From NCBI GenBank assembly GCA_902580215.1, contig CACHJT010000008.1:1-50964 (forward strand): DNA of 50,964 nucleotides. The letters are read 5' to 3'. Source of the stretch: an uncultured Candidatus Actinomarina sp. (lineage in GTDB: Bacteria > Actinomycetota > Acidimicrobiia > Actinomarinales > Actinomarinaceae). The position numbers and the translations under genes were made by a program. The notes beneath the pieces are model-generated. The model saw nothing but the letters and a program-made list of their open reading frames with translations. It made no database searches and was not told the origin of the DNA. Shown piece after piece: positions 32,708 through 41,553 of this stretch (positions are counted from its first letter, which is position 1; each line of letters starts with the position of its first letter).

Positions 32708-34002
32708 TGGAAAATATTTCAGTAAATAACTTAGTTGAATCAACAAACTCTAATCTTCCTCGAGATATAAAGATTGAATTCGCAAAGAATATTCTTTCAT
32801 CAATTAAAAATCCTGAGGATGCAAAAAAAGAGTTCGAATTATTAATTAACAAACTAAGTTTGAAAAAACAAAGAGAAATTATAAATGCAACCGGTACTGT
32901 ACTTCATACAAACTTAGGTAGATCCCCAGTAAATGTGTCTTTTTCAGGAATGTACACAAATATAGAATACGACTTAACAACTGCTTCAAGAGGTAATCGC
33001 AATGATTATTTAACAGAGTCTATGAAGGTTTTATTAGAAGTTGAAAATGTAGCTTTTGTAAACAACAACGCTTCCTCTCTATACCTATCTTTACTGTGTC
33101 TAGCAAAAAAACATAGTAAAGATACAGTCATAGTTTCCCGAGGTGAAATCATTGAAATTGGAGGTTCATACAGGCTTCCAGATATAATATCTGAAACTGG
33201 CATGAATTTAATTGAGGTTGGTACAACAAATAAAACTCGTTTAAGTGATTATGAGGGTGCCTTAAGAAAATATCCTAACTCTGTTGTGTTAAAAGTTCAT
33301 AGAAGTAATTTTTCAATTAGTGGATTTACCGAAGAAGTTGGAATTGCTGAACTTGCTGATTTAAAAAATAAATATGAAACTTTACTAATACATGATCTGG
33401 GTAGTGGCCTAGTCATTGAAAACTCTTTTCTATCAAAACACGGTCTATCCATATTTGAACAAGAGCCTAGAGTGCAGCAATCCATAAAAGATGGCGTTGA
33501 CATTGTTATGTTCTCTGGAGATAAGTTGTTTGGCTCAGTGCAATCTGGAATTATTGCTGGTAAAAACGAATTGATTAATTCATTAAAAAACTTCAGTATC
33601 TTCAGAACATACAGATGCTCAGATATAGTTTTATATGAACTTCAAAAAACTACAGAATTATATATTCAAAAAAATGAAGAGGATATTCCATTTTGGAACC
33701 TTCTAAAAAAGACTTACTCGGAGCTAGAAAGTAGATTTGAAAAAATAACCGAAAATAGCAATATTAAACACAAAATAATTAACGGTGAAAGCCTAATTGG
33801 AGGTGGGACACTTCCAAACATAACTCTAAGTTCTCCTGTAATGGTTCTAGATGTTGATAAACCAGAAAAAGTTTTGATGAAACTAATTAGTAACGAATAT
33901 CCAATCATCCCAAGAGTTGTTGATGGAAAAATAAATATTGATTTGAGGAGTGTATTCGAAAATCAAGATAATGAAATTACTAAATTTCTAAATTCATTAT
34001 GA
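32707..34002 (+). CDS. selA: L-seryl-tRNA(Sec) selenium transferase
   Basis: This 431-residue PLP enzyme has INATGTVLHTNLGRSP (about 58-73) and a DLTTASRGNRNDY segment. It also has LIHDLGSGL and MFSGDKLFGSVQSGI, where the Lys (about 273) holds PLP. SelA converts Ser-tRNA(Sec) to Sec-tRNA(Sec) with selenophosphate. The gene overlaps mrp by 1 base and selB by 4 bases. No selC tRNA, selD or selenoprotein gene was recognised in the window. Confidence 0.93.
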   Translation: MENISVNNLVESTNSNLPRDIKIEFAKNILSSIKNPEDAKKEFELLINKLSLKKQREIINATGTVLHTNLGRSPVNVSFSGMYTNIEYDLTTASRGNRNDYLTESMKVLLEVENVAFVNNNASSLYLSLLCLAKKHSKDTVIVSRGEIIEIGGSYRLPDIISETGMNLIEVGTTNKTRLSDYEGALRKYPNSVVLKVHRSNFSISGFTEEVGIAELADLKNKYETLLIHDLGSGLVIENSFLSKHGLSIFEQEPRVQQSIKDGVDIVMFSGDKLFGSVQSGIIAGKNELINSLKNFSIFRTYRCSDIVLYELQKTTELYIQKNEEDIPFWNLLKKTYSELESRFEKITENSNIKHKIINGESLIGGGTLPNITLSSPVMVLDVDKPEKVLMKLISNEYPIIPRVVDGKINIDLRSVFENQDNEITKFLNSL

Positions 34003-35678
34003 CCGTATTAGCGACAGCTGGCCATGTTGATCATGGCAAGTCCACATTAGTTAATTTCTTAACAGGACAAGAGACTGACCGCTTAAAAGAGGAGAAGCAA
34101 AGAGGCCTAACCATTAGCCTTGGCTATACATACTTTGATTATAAAGAGAAAAGATTTTCAATTGTTGATGTGCCGGGTCACTCCGATTATTTTAAAAATA
34201 CAATTAGTGGCTTCTCCAACGTTGATGGAGTTTTGTTTTGTGTTGACTCAACCCAAGGTTGGTCTCAACAATCAGAAGAACATTTTTTATCACTCATAAA
34301 TCTAGGAATTAATAATCTACTTTTTTTCCTGACTAAAACAGATAAAAAAGATATCGTGTTTGGAAAAAATGAATTGATAAATAAATTAATTGACTTCAAA
34401 GAGATTAATTACTCATTGGTTGAGTTTAGTTCAATAAATAGTGATAAAAAATCAGTACAAAAAATTATTTATGAATTTTTTAACAAACCTGAGTCAAATA
34501 TAAATCCTCCTTCTTTGTGGGTTGATAGAGTATTTTCTATTGAGGGGATAGGAAAAGTAATTACTGGAACAGCGAGTAAAAATATGAGTTTTGACAAGGT
34601 GTTTGTAAATGATCAACAAACTCAATTAGATATAAGGGAAGTAGAGTCAGTGGGTCAAAAATTGAATACTTTAATTACCTCATCTTCAAGAATTGCAATA
34701 TCTTTAAAAAATAATAAAAGTGATCCCAGAAAAGGAAGTTTGTTAACTAATCAATTAATTGAAAAAACTACTTATATGCTTATAAGACCAAATACAGATT
34801 CGACTTTATTTTTGGAAAAAGGAACTTTAAGAATTTATGTTGGCACACACACTCAGATTATTAAGAAATGTAAAACCATTAAAATCGACAACAAAATGTT
34901 CTTGCTAGTGCAATTAGAAAAAAGTATTCCTGTCCTGACTTTACAAAAAGTTTTAGTACATAACCTGTCTAAAAATATCTTCATCGGAGGAAGTGTTGTT
35001 CACTCAACGAACAATAGTTATTTAATAAAAAAATTAAACAGAGATTTTCGGATGAAAGATAATATAAACTCAGAAGAGATATTTACTTTAATTCCTGAAA
35101 ACCTATTAGCCAGTAACAGCGAGAAATTTAAAAGAATTGGAAAATTCTTCATTAAAAACAATGATTTAAAAACTTTAGAAGAAAATATTAAATCAAACAT
35201 TATCGAAATTAATAAGACTGGTGTTGGTAGTTATTTTTATAAAAATTTTTATATAGAGGAAAAAGAATTAAAAAAACTTATTGTTGACTTCAAATCCATA
35301 AAAATTCAGAAGGATCAAATTGTTGAAAATAAGATATTTGATATAGATAGCCAACTTCTTGCTGAAATTAAATCCCAATTGGGTAATGCCCTAAATGTGA
35401 ATGAAGTGGACTTAAAAAAATATGATACAGAAGCAATTAAATCTTTATTTATGAATGGTTGTCTATTTAGAGTTACAAAAAACATAGTTATTTCGGAAGA
35501 CCATAAAAATCAACTAACCGAGATTATTGATTCTTTACCAGATAAATTTTCAGTAACAGATTTTAAAGAACAGTCATCTCTTACGAGAAAATATGCCATT
35601 CCATATTTAGAATTTTTAGATAAAGAGTTAGTAACACAAAAAATAGATTCTAGTGGATTAAGAACAAAAACAAATTAG
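33999..35678 (+). CDS. selB: Selenocysteine-specific elongation factor SelB
   Basis: This is a 559-residue translational GTPase. It has AGHVDHGKSTLV (7-18), a DRLKEEKQRGLTISLGY switch, DVPGHSDYF and a TKTDK nucleotide motif. Domains II-III extend to about 330. The C-terminal part (about 340-559) looks like winged helices that in other SelB proteins bind the SECIS RNA; the end reads SRK-like (LTRKYAIPYLEFLDKELVTQ). It is somewhat shorter than the enteric protein. It delivers Sec-tRNA to in-frame UGA codons. It overlaps selA at ATGA, and its stop overlaps the convergent whiB stop. Confidence 0.92.
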   Translation: MTVLATAGHVDHGKSTLVNFLTGQETDRLKEEKQRGLTISLGYTYFDYKEKRFSIVDVPGHSDYFKNTISGFSNVDGVLFCVDSTQGWSQQSEEHFLSLINLGINNLLFFLTKTDKKDIVFGKNELINKLIDFKEINYSLVEFSSINSDKKSVQKIIYEFFNKPESNINPPSLWVDRVFSIEGIGKVITGTASKNMSFDKVFVNDQQTQLDIREVESVGQKLNTLITSSSRIAISLKNNKSDPRKGSLLTNQLIEKTTYMLIRPNTDSTLFLEKGTLRIYVGTHTQIIKKCKTIKIDNKMFLLVQLEKSIPVLTLQKVLVHNLSKNIFIGGSVVHSTNNSYLIKKLNRDFRMKDNINSEEIFTLIPENLLASNSEKFKRIGKFFIKNNDLKTLEENIKSNIIEINKTGVGSYFYKNFYIEEKELKKLIVDFKSIKIQKDQIVENKIFDIDSQLLAEIKSQLGNALNVNEVDLKKYDTEAIKSLFMNGCLFRVTKNIVISEDHKNQLTEIIDSLPDKFSVTDFKEQSSLTRKYAIPYLEFLDKELVTQKIDSSGLRTKTN

Positions 35679-35929
35679 GTGTAGATTGCTTCTCTTTTTC
35701 TTTCTACCTCATTAAGGCCTCCCCAAACCCCAAAAGGTTCGGAAATTTCATTTGCTTCTTCAAGACACTCAATTTTTACTGGGCACCCACTACAAACAGC
35801 TTTTGCTTTGGCCTCTCTTTTTTCACGATCTTCTTTTTTTTCAAAAGTTGCAGGTGGGAAAAATAGGTTGCTACTGTGTTGTCTGCAAAGAGCATCGTAC
35901 TGCCAAGTTGAAACTTTTATTTGAAGCAT
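35675..35929 (-). CDS. WhiB-family iron-sulfur transcription factor
   Basis: This 84-residue protein has four Cys in WhiB spacing (C15, then C46-x2-C49-x5-C55) and the GVWGG turn (67-71), followed by a basic Glu-Arg-Lys-Arg segment. WhiB proteins are found almost only in actinobacteria and their phages; they bind a [4Fe-4S] cluster and act with the sigma factor. The Trp before the first Cys (WQYDALC) resembles the WhiB1/WhiB2 group. This is the strongest lineage marker in the window. Confidence 0.92.
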   Translation of the reverse strand: MLQIKVSTWQYDALCRQHSSNLFFPPATFEKKEDREKREAKAKAVCSGCPVKIECLEEANEISEPFGVWGGLNEVERKREAIYT

Positions 35930-35988
35930 ATGTAAACAGTAAAGGCTGAAATCTATCTGTAAAAAGATTTTTTTCGCGAAGTAAACCT

Positions 35989-37149
35989 TTAAATTATGAG
36001 TTTTCCATCCTCTTCAACAAGTTTGTACTCATTTCTTATGTTATAAGAATTGCTTTCAACTCGATCTACAACAATTTTTTTTCCGTTCAATCTAACCAAT
36101 GCTTGATTGTTGTTAATTAACTCTAGCAAAGTAACTTTAGAGTTTACCAGCGATGACATAGCACTTGTGTCAGTAGTTAATCGAGATCTAATAACAGTAG
36201 GTATTGCAACAAAGTAGAAGAAAGCAATTATCAATGAAGAGCCGAATAATAGAAAGTGATTAATTCGAAGTAAATAATCTGAAAACATAATTAATGATGA
36301 TCCATGCATCACAATCAAAGCTGCGACTCCAAGTGGTCCGAAAAAACCTCTGGATAGTACTTTTATAAACATCAAGAATGAGATTAAGAAAATTAATAAA
36401 CCAATGTAATTTAAGTTATATTCATGAAACGTCATTGAAGAAAAAGCAATTAACAATGCACCGTTAAATGCCATTAAGCCAGGGCCTATTGCAAACAGTT
36501 CTAAACCTATTAACGCGAAACCAAGAGCAAAAAATAAGTATGTGAATACAGGATTTGATATAGCAATATAAAATCTTTCAAAAAGTGAGGGTTTAATAAA
36601 TCTGATTTGATTAATTTCCTCAGAACTTAAATCGAAACTCAAAGATATTTGCCTGATTCTAGACGGTATCTCTTGACTACCTAACTTTTCCACAAATGCA
36701 CCTATAGAACCAACGATTAAATAATCCTTATAAATACCTTCCTCAGCTGTAACTAAAACATCATTGTTGGTACAAGTATTTGTTTCACAAATAGTTTCAA
36801 ATAAACCTAGGCCTTTATTATTTGTAATAATTGTTCCAGGAGATAAACCTACAAAATCAAAATTGCGTAAGACACTCAAATTAACTTCTCTTTTGTTTGG
36901 TCCGACCCAAATTGCTTTTGGAGCATCCATGTTGTTTAAAATTACTTGTAATTCATCTATTGAATTTACATTTACATCTGAAGCATTGTACTGCACGACA
37001 AAAAGGTTCTTTTCTTTCTCACTATTCTCATCAACATATCTTTCAAGAGCATTGATATGGCCACTAGAAAAAATTCCTTCAATTTCAAATATATTGACAT
37101 TCGCAGTATTTATCACTGCCAGAAATAATATGGGTAATAGTTTTAACAT
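35989..37149 (-). CDS. NfeD-like membrane protein with degenerate protease domain
   Basis: This 386-residue protein has a signal peptide-like start (1-17), an extracytoplasmic domain of about 170 residues related to ClpP-type NfeD proteases, then about five membrane helices (about 195-315) and a C-terminal soluble OB-like domain (about 325-386). The Gly-Ser and Lys of the catalytic dyad, and the Asp-Thr-Pro-Gly-Gly motif of active members, are not visible, so the protease part is probably inactive. NfeD partners usually sit by a stomatin-like gene; none is present here. Confidence 0.65.
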   Translation of the reverse strand: MLKLLPILFLAVINTANVNIFEIEGIFSSGHINALERYVDENSEKEKNLFVVQYNASDVNVNSIDELQVILNNMDAPKAIWVGPNKREVNLSVLRNFDFVGLSPGTIITNNKGLGLFETICETNTCTNNDVLVTAEEGIYKDYLIVGSIGAFVEKLGSQEIPSRIRQISLSFDLSSEEINQIRFIKPSLFERFYIAISNPVFTYLFFALGFALIGLELFAIGPGLMAFNGALLIAFSSMTFHEYNLNYIGLLIFLISFLMFIKVLSRGFFGPLGVAALIVMHGSSLIMFSDYLLRINHFLLFGSSLIIAFFYFVAIPTVIRSRLTTDTSAMSSLVNSKVTLLELINNNQALVRLNGKKIVVDRVESNSYNIRNEYKLVEEDGKLII

Positions 37150-37190
37150 TTTATATACTTAAATATATAGGATAGTAGTCTTTTAAAACT

Positions 37191-37514
37191 GTGAAAATTT
37201 GCTTAATAACCGACAATACATGGGTAAAAGATTCACTCATTAAATTAATTGATTTTGAGTGTAATTTTACTCACTTAGAAGATGCAAGTGATTTGAGTAT
37301 TTCGTATGATTACATTTTTGTAGACATGCAGGTAAACAACAACGGTGGGCCTTCTATTGTAAGAGAGCTAAAAAGAAGTGAAATAGTTATTGACTCAACT
37401 ATTGTGCTTTTGATTGATCGAGAAGCAGATAGTTTTCAAGCAAAACGAGTTGGTGCAGATAGCTATTTACTTAAACCTCTAGAAAAAACTAAATTAAAAA
37501 ACCTTTTTACTTAA
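37191..37514 (+). CDS. Stand-alone receiver-like domain
   Basis: This 107-residue protein folds like a response-regulator receiver. It has an early Asp (D8), a candidate phospho-acceptor Asp (D45, in YIFVDMQ) and a conserved Lys (K95, in GADSYLLKPL). The usual Thr/Ser before the fourth helix is replaced (LLID). There is no output domain and no kinase nearby. It may be a phosphorylation sink or a phospho-independent adaptor. It starts with GTG. Confidence 0.65.
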   Translation: MKICLITDNTWVKDSLIKLIDFECNFTHLEDASDLSISYDYIFVDMQVNNNGGPSIVRELKRSEIVIDSTIVLLIDREADSFQAKRVGADSYLLKPLEKTKLKNLFT

Positions 37515-37545
37515 ACGAATAATATTCTAAAATCAATAATACATA

Positions 37546-38793
37546 TTGAGTACTAACCTAATAATCGCACTTATAGCAATTTGCTTGTTTTTCTCTGCTT
37601 TACTTTCAGGCTCAGAAACTGCAATAACCTATGTTCCTAGGGAAAAAATTCATCAACTGTCTGATTCAAAAAGAAATAATAAAATTAAAAAGGCTAAAGA
37701 CGATTTAGAGCAAACAATTGGCGGAATTCTTGTTGCTAATAACTTTGTTAACATATTAATGGCTTCTTTATCTACAATTTTATTTGTTAATTTTCTAGAT
37801 GGAGATGAAACTGCTGGGTCTGCATTATCAACTATAGTTATTACTCTTCTCGTATTAGTTGCAGGAGAGATTACTCCAAAAACTATTGCCTCTAGAAACC
37901 CAATTAAGTTTTTATCAAGAACTGCTTTTATAATAGATTTTTTATCAAGAGTCTTTGCTCCCTTTACAAGCTTGATAACAAAATCTATTGACAGAACATC
38001 TAGAGATGGAGATATGGATGGTGACGGTGAAATAACTGAAGCTGATATACAGGCACTAACTGCTTTAGGTGAAATGGAGGGTCAGATATTACCTGCAGAA
38101 AGAGAAATAATTGATTCATTGCTAGATTTTTCAGATCGTCCAATTAAAGAGATTATGACGCCGAGAGTTGATGTGTTGTTTTTATCACTTCCTATTGAAA
38201 TAAACGATATAAAACAAATAGTAGATGAAAAGAGAATATCTAGAATGCCGGTGTCTAAGTCTGAATCATTAGATGACACATTTGGAATCGTATATGTAAA
38301 AGACCTTTTTAACTTGAAGGCAAGTTCTGATTCAGTAGAGGTAGAGAATTTAGTAAAAGATGTTATATATCTACCTGAATATACAACAGTTTTATCTGCA
38401 CTAAATATTTTAAGAGAAAACAAAGCTAGCTTTGCTTGTGTTATTGATGAAAACGGTGGTATTGAGGGTGTCATAACGATTAAAGATGTCCTTTCAGAAT
38501 TTGTCGGCGACCTACCTGATGAGCATGACCAAAGGTTCTTAGGAATTAGAAGGATAGGCCCTGGTCAATGGAGAGTAGATGGCAAAACAGACATTGATGA
38601 TTTTGAAGAATTTTTTGGTTTAGAAGAAAGTGATAAAGATATCGCTACAGTTGGCGGATTGTTTTTAAGTCATTCCGAACAGCTTCCTGCAGAAGGTGAA
38701 AAAATAACCATTGATGGTTTAGAAGTAACAGTAACTGAGCTGGATAATAGAAGAATAGAATCTTTTATTGTAAAAAAAATAGCAAAGAAATAA
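37546..38793 (+). CDS. CorC/HlyC-type membrane protein (CNNM + CBS pair + transporter-associated domain)
   Basis: This 415-residue protein has an N-terminal DUF21/CNNM domain with four helices (about 1-145; SGSETAITYV and EITPKTIASRNP are typical). It then has a CBS pair (about 195-325, starting IKEIMTPRVDV), then the CorC_HlyC domain (about 335-415, with DIATVGGLFLS). Such proteins are linked to Mg export or to tolerance of divalent metals. It starts with TTG at 37546, 31 bases after the receiver gene on the same strand. No clear Shine-Dalgarno is seen. Confidence 0.88.
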   Translation: MSTNLIIALIAICLFFSALLSGSETAITYVPREKIHQLSDSKRNNKIKKAKDDLEQTIGGILVANNFVNILMASLSTILFVNFLDGDETAGSALSTIVITLLVLVAGEITPKTIASRNPIKFLSRTAFIIDFLSRVFAPFTSLITKSIDRTSRDGDMDGDGEITEADIQALTALGEMEGQILPAEREIIDSLLDFSDRPIKEIMTPRVDVLFLSLPIEINDIKQIVDEKRISRMPVSKSESLDDTFGIVYVKDLFNLKASSDSVEVENLVKDVIYLPEYTTVLSALNILRENKASFACVIDENGGIEGVITIKDVLSEFVGDLPDEHDQRFLGIRRIGPGQWRVDGKTDIDDFEEFFGLEESDKDIATVGGLFLSHSEQLPAEGEKITIDGLEVTVTELDNRRIESFIVKKIAKK

Positions 38794-38820
38794 TTTAGGC
38801 AAATCAACTAATATTATTCC

Positions 38821-39102
38821 ATGGAAATAATTTATGCATTAGTCCCCTTGCTGGGTGGTTGGCTTGTATATGGTTTAATTGCTTCATTATTTCTTAAAAG
38901 AGCAAGTAGTCGTGATTACTTACTCCTAATATCTTCAGGTTTAGTTGGCGGATTAATCGGTGGTTCTATTGGGAACAATATGGATATTCCACAAAATCTC
39001 TGGTGGATGAGAGAAGTTATAAAAATAGGCGTTACGATTGTGGCAATGTATACAATTCAAATTATTAGATTACAAATTTATAATTTTAGAAATAATACTT
39101 AA
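38821..39102 (+). CDS. Small membrane protein of unknown function
   Basis: This 93-residue protein has three membrane helices, with a Gly-rich middle segment (Gly-Leu-Val-Gly-Gly-Leu-Ile-Gly-Gly-Ser). It follows the CorC-like gene by 27 bases and could be its partner. Its stop overlaps the convergent hypothetical gene by 4 bases. No family is recognised. Confidence 0.55.
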   Translation: MEIIYALVPLLGGWLVYGLIASLFLKRASSRDYLLLISSGLVGGLIGGSIGNNMDIPQNLWWMREVIKIGVTIVAMYTIQIIRLQIYNFRNNT

Positions 39103-39377
39103 TTTTTAGGCACCCTAGCGGCTTTTAGTAAATTGCCGTTTTCATCAATTAGCCCACATCGTTTTGAAAGTAATTTAGTATTAAAGGCAAATAAGTTTTT
39201 TCTCCATGTTGCAATATAGCCATATCCACCAACTTCATCTAGTTTGGATAATGCGCCATCTAAAGTTGCAGTAGATTCTGCAATTACAACTGGGAGAGAA
39301 TCGTACTCTGCATCCCACTTTTCTGAATCTGTAATTTTGTTTGATTGCAAGAGTGCGTTTTTAAGCTCATCACTCAT
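39099..39377 (-). CDS. Hypothetical protein coupled to HPr
   Basis: This protein of about 92 residues has no membrane segment and no Cys apart from one near the end. Its start overlaps the end of the HPr gene, and GAGGAT on the minus strand precedes the ATG at 39377, so it is the last gene of the mannitol PTS unit. There is no known family. Its place suggests a PTS-linked regulator or an unrelated read-through passenger. Confidence 0.55.
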   Translation of the reverse strand: MSDELKNALLQSNKITDSEKWDAEYDSLPVVIAESTATLDGALSKLDEVGGYGYIATWRKNLFAFNTKLLSKRCGLIDENGNLLKAARVPKN

Positions 39378-39654
39378 TTTCAATCAAATCCTCAAACTTT
39401 GACATATAAACCTCTTCATCATTTCCATCCAAAACAAGGGTAAATGGTTTATCTTTAGCAATACCCAAACTTAAAATACCGATCATACTCTTCCCGTCTT
39501 TTTCAACTACCTCTTCTTCACCAGTTTCTTTATTTACTTTATTAAATTTAACTAAAACTGTTCCGTCAAATTCTTGTGCTAATTTTACAAACAAACTTGC
39601 AGGCCTAGCATGTAATCCTACTTCATCTTTAACAGACAATATTTTTTCTATCAT
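39370..39654 (-). CDS. ptsH: HPr phosphocarrier protein of the PTS
   Basis: This 94-residue protein has the active-site segment VGLHARPAS with His15 and a SMIGILSLG segment carrying the Ser equivalent to Ser46. An insertion of about 8-10 residues precedes that Ser. HPr takes phosphate from enzyme I and passes it to EIIA. Its ATG directly follows the mtlD stop (TAAATG), with AGGAAA as a weak ribosome site. No HPr kinase gene is nearby. Confidence 0.94.
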   Translation of the reverse strand: MIEKILSVKDEVGLHARPASLFVKLAQEFDGTVLVKFNKVNKETGEEEVVEKDGKSMIGILSLGIAKDKPFTLVLDGNDEEVYMSKFEDLIENE

Positions 39655-40728
39655 TTAATTTCCTAATGCTTGAATGTATTTATCACTATAATTATCAACT
39701 TTCCAAAATTCATTATAAAAATAACTTTTATCATTTGATAGTTGACTCTTTTTAAATTCAGTAAATCCATCTACATCTTCAAAGCTATTTTTGAAAACAA
39801 TATCTAGTACTTCTTTAAATGTCTCTACCTGTTCATTTGCTGAGATTAAAAGTCGTAGTGGCTTTTCAAATCTTTCGTCTTTTGAAAATTTAATTTCTGG
39901 GTTTCTAGCAATTCTTGTCACCTCATCTTGAATTTCAGGTAATGAAAACCTATTTAATATAGTTTGTTTAAAATCATTTAAATCTTCAGTACTGTTTGAA
40001 AATAATCTATAAGCTTTTGAAAGTGAATCTATAGATTTCTCTGCAAACTCGAGTCCTTCGTGATTATTCAAAATTTCATGAATGTATTTAATTTCTCTTG
40101 ATAAACCAAAATATGCTAATTTTAAATGCAAGCCATTCAGTAACCATAACTTTTTGTAAAACTCGTGCTCATAATTTCTGTAAGATACAACTTTTGATTC
40201 ATTTAATGGTTTTATATCTTTGCTTTCGTCTAATACTATTGAGCCGTATTCTTCAACTGTTACAGCTAATGAAGTTGTGTTTTGTGGTGGAACAATTTTA
40301 TCAACCACAGCATCAATTAATACAAGTTGACTTAGACTCTTTTTGTTTGAATTACTAGTTGATGCCCTGTACATATTTTCAAAAGCAATAAATGGTTGAG
40401 TTTTTTCGGTTTTAATATTAGATACCAAATTAAAAATATCTTTTACAAACTTGGGTCCAACTGATGTGGTGATCAAATCAGCTTGTGCTATTTTCTCGCA
40501 AAGAGGGTCTTTATCTTCTAAAAGTAAACCACTAATGTTTTCTACTAATAAATCTGTAGATGAATTTAAACTAATAGAGCTAACTTTATATTCTTTTAGT
40601 AAATTTATTTGTTCAATCAGTTGTTTGTTTACATCGACAAATATAACTTCATAATTATTGTCTTGAAGAACAGGAGCAATAAAACCTCTCCCAATATTTC
40701 CAGCACCAAAATGAATGGCTAATTTCAT
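39655..40728 (-). CDS. mtlD: Mannitol-1-phosphate 5-dehydrogenase
   Basis: This 357-residue enzyme has IHFGAGNIGRGFIAPVLQ (5-22) for NAD, an FIAFENMYRA segment and a VDAVVDKIVPP motif. The long-chain polyol dehydrogenase C-domain follows, with a Lys-Leu-Trp-Leu-Leu-Asn-Gly stretch. It oxidises mannitol-1-phosphate to fructose-6-phosphate. It overlaps the EIIA gene by 4 bases and abuts HPr, within the transcript downstream of the hairpin at 41502-41535. Confidence 0.93.
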   Translation of the reverse strand: MKLAIHFGAGNIGRGFIAPVLQDNNYEVIFVDVNKQLIEQINLLKEYKVSSISLNSSTDLLVENISGLLLEDKDPLCEKIAQADLITTSVGPKFVKDIFNLVSNIKTEKTQPFIAFENMYRASTSNSNKKSLSQLVLIDAVVDKIVPPQNTTSLAVTVEEYGSIVLDESKDIKPLNESKVVSYRNYEHEFYKKLWLLNGLHLKLAYFGLSREIKYIHEILNNHEGLEFAEKSIDSLSKAYRLFSNSTEDLNDFKQTILNRFSLPEIQDEVTRIARNPEIKFSKDERFEKPLRLLISANEQVETFKEVLDIVFKNSFEDVDGFTEFKKSQLSNDKSYFYNEFWKVDNYSDKYIQALGN

Positions 40729-41168
40729 AGATTTTCAGATAAAAGATCGAATATCTTGTCTACTGAGGTCTCACTCCAAAGTTTTTTTGCTTCTTCTGGG
40801 TCTTCAATTGCATCTGCTAATGAAGCCAAAACATTCATATGATCATCTGAATTAGCAGCAATTCCAACCACAATGTAAGCCCTTTCTTCATTCCACTCAA
40901 CACCATCTGGAACCTGAATTATTGAAATTCCCGTATTCTTAACATATTTAGAGCCCTCAGCCATACCATGTGGTATTGCGACGCCGTTTCCTATGTATGT
41001 TGCAAATGATTGAGTCTCAAGTTTTTCAAGCATTGAGTTTATATACTCTTGCTCAACATAGCCATTTTCGAATAGTATATTTCCAGCAGCTACCGTTGCC
41101 TCTTTATTATCTGTGAATGACTTTTTTGTTTGTATTGATTCTTTTATCAATACGTTTTTTTGACTCAT
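40725..41168 (-). CDS. mtlF: Mannitol-type PTS EIIA component
   Basis: This 147-residue protein has GNGVAIPHGM, with the phosphorylated His67, and the surrounding EIIA-2 fold of the fructose/mannitol family. It carries phosphate from HPr to EIIB. It overlaps EIIB by 4 bases (ATGA) upstream and mtlD by 4 bases downstream, so it is translationally coupled on both sides. In Escherichia coli the same domain is fused to the EIICB chain. Confidence 0.92.
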   Translation of the reverse strand: MSQKNVLIKESIQTKKSFTDNKEATVAAGNILFENGYVEQEYINSMLEKLETQSFATYIGNGVAIPHGMAEGSKYVKNTGISIIQVPDGVEWNEERAYIVVGIAANSDDHMNVLASLADAIEDPEEAKKLWSETSVDKIFDLLSENL

Positions 41169-41485
41169 GAAGAGGTTATCTCATTATCCTCAGACAGATC
41201 TGTAATTAGTTTTTTTAAGTTCGGATCATTCATAAACATAGTAAATTGAATTAAAACTGAACCTTCCGGGGCTGCATTCCTAGCTGCACCAGCTAGTCCA
41301 GTATGACAAACTACTACGTCTGCATCATCAGGTATTTGAGTTGCAGGTGCATGAACAATTTCAACATCTAATCCAGCTTTTTTTGCTTTTTTAATTAGGC
41401 CATTTTTAACCATAAGACTTGATCCTGCTCCTGCTTCACATGCAAGACAAATCTTTTTTACTTCTGATCCTCGTATTGAGCTCAT
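41165..41485 (-). CDS. mtlA: Mannitol-type PTS EIIB component
   Basis: This protein is about 106 residues from the ATG at 41485. It has KKICLACEAGAGSS, where the Cys at residue 16 accepts the phosphate, and an HTGLAGAARNAAP segment. The open frame runs to 41533, but GGAGG (41491-41495 on the minus strand) sits 5 bases before the ATG at 41485 and decides the start; it is the clearest Shine-Dalgarno in the window. The longer frame would also read through the hairpin. EIIB is separate here, whereas many MtlA proteins are single chains with EIIC. The symbol refers to the corresponding part of MtlA. Confidence 0.9.
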   Translation of the reverse strand: MSSIRGSEVKKICLACEAGAGSSLMVKNGLIKKAKKAGLDVEIVHAPATQIPDDADVVVCHTGLAGAARNAAPEGSVLIQFTMFMNDPNLKKLITDLSEDNEITSS

Positions 41486-41493
41486 ATATTCCT

Positions 41494-41535
41494 CCAAAAA
41501 AAATTGACTTGGGAGTATTACCTCCCAAGTCAATT
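41494..41535 (-). terminator. Perfect 14-bp hairpin plus T-run inside the mannitol operon
   Basis: AATTGACTTGGGAG (41502-41515) and CTCCCAAGTCAATT (41522-41535) pair perfectly around a 6-base loop. On the transcribed (minus) strand the stem is followed by eight T, then GGAGG, the ribosome site of EIIB. This has the layout of an intrinsic terminator placed between the EIIC gene and the rest of the mannitol PTS genes. It would let EIIC be made in a different amount from EIIB, EIIA, MtlD and HPr, or it may protect the EIIC messenger end. Confidence 0.85.
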
Positions 41536-41553
41536 ATAACTTAATAGTTTTAG

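Noticed and set aside
41486-41533. Longer EIIB reading frame
   Set aside because: It would translate the hairpin and the ribosome site; GGAGG clearly points to the ATG at 41485.
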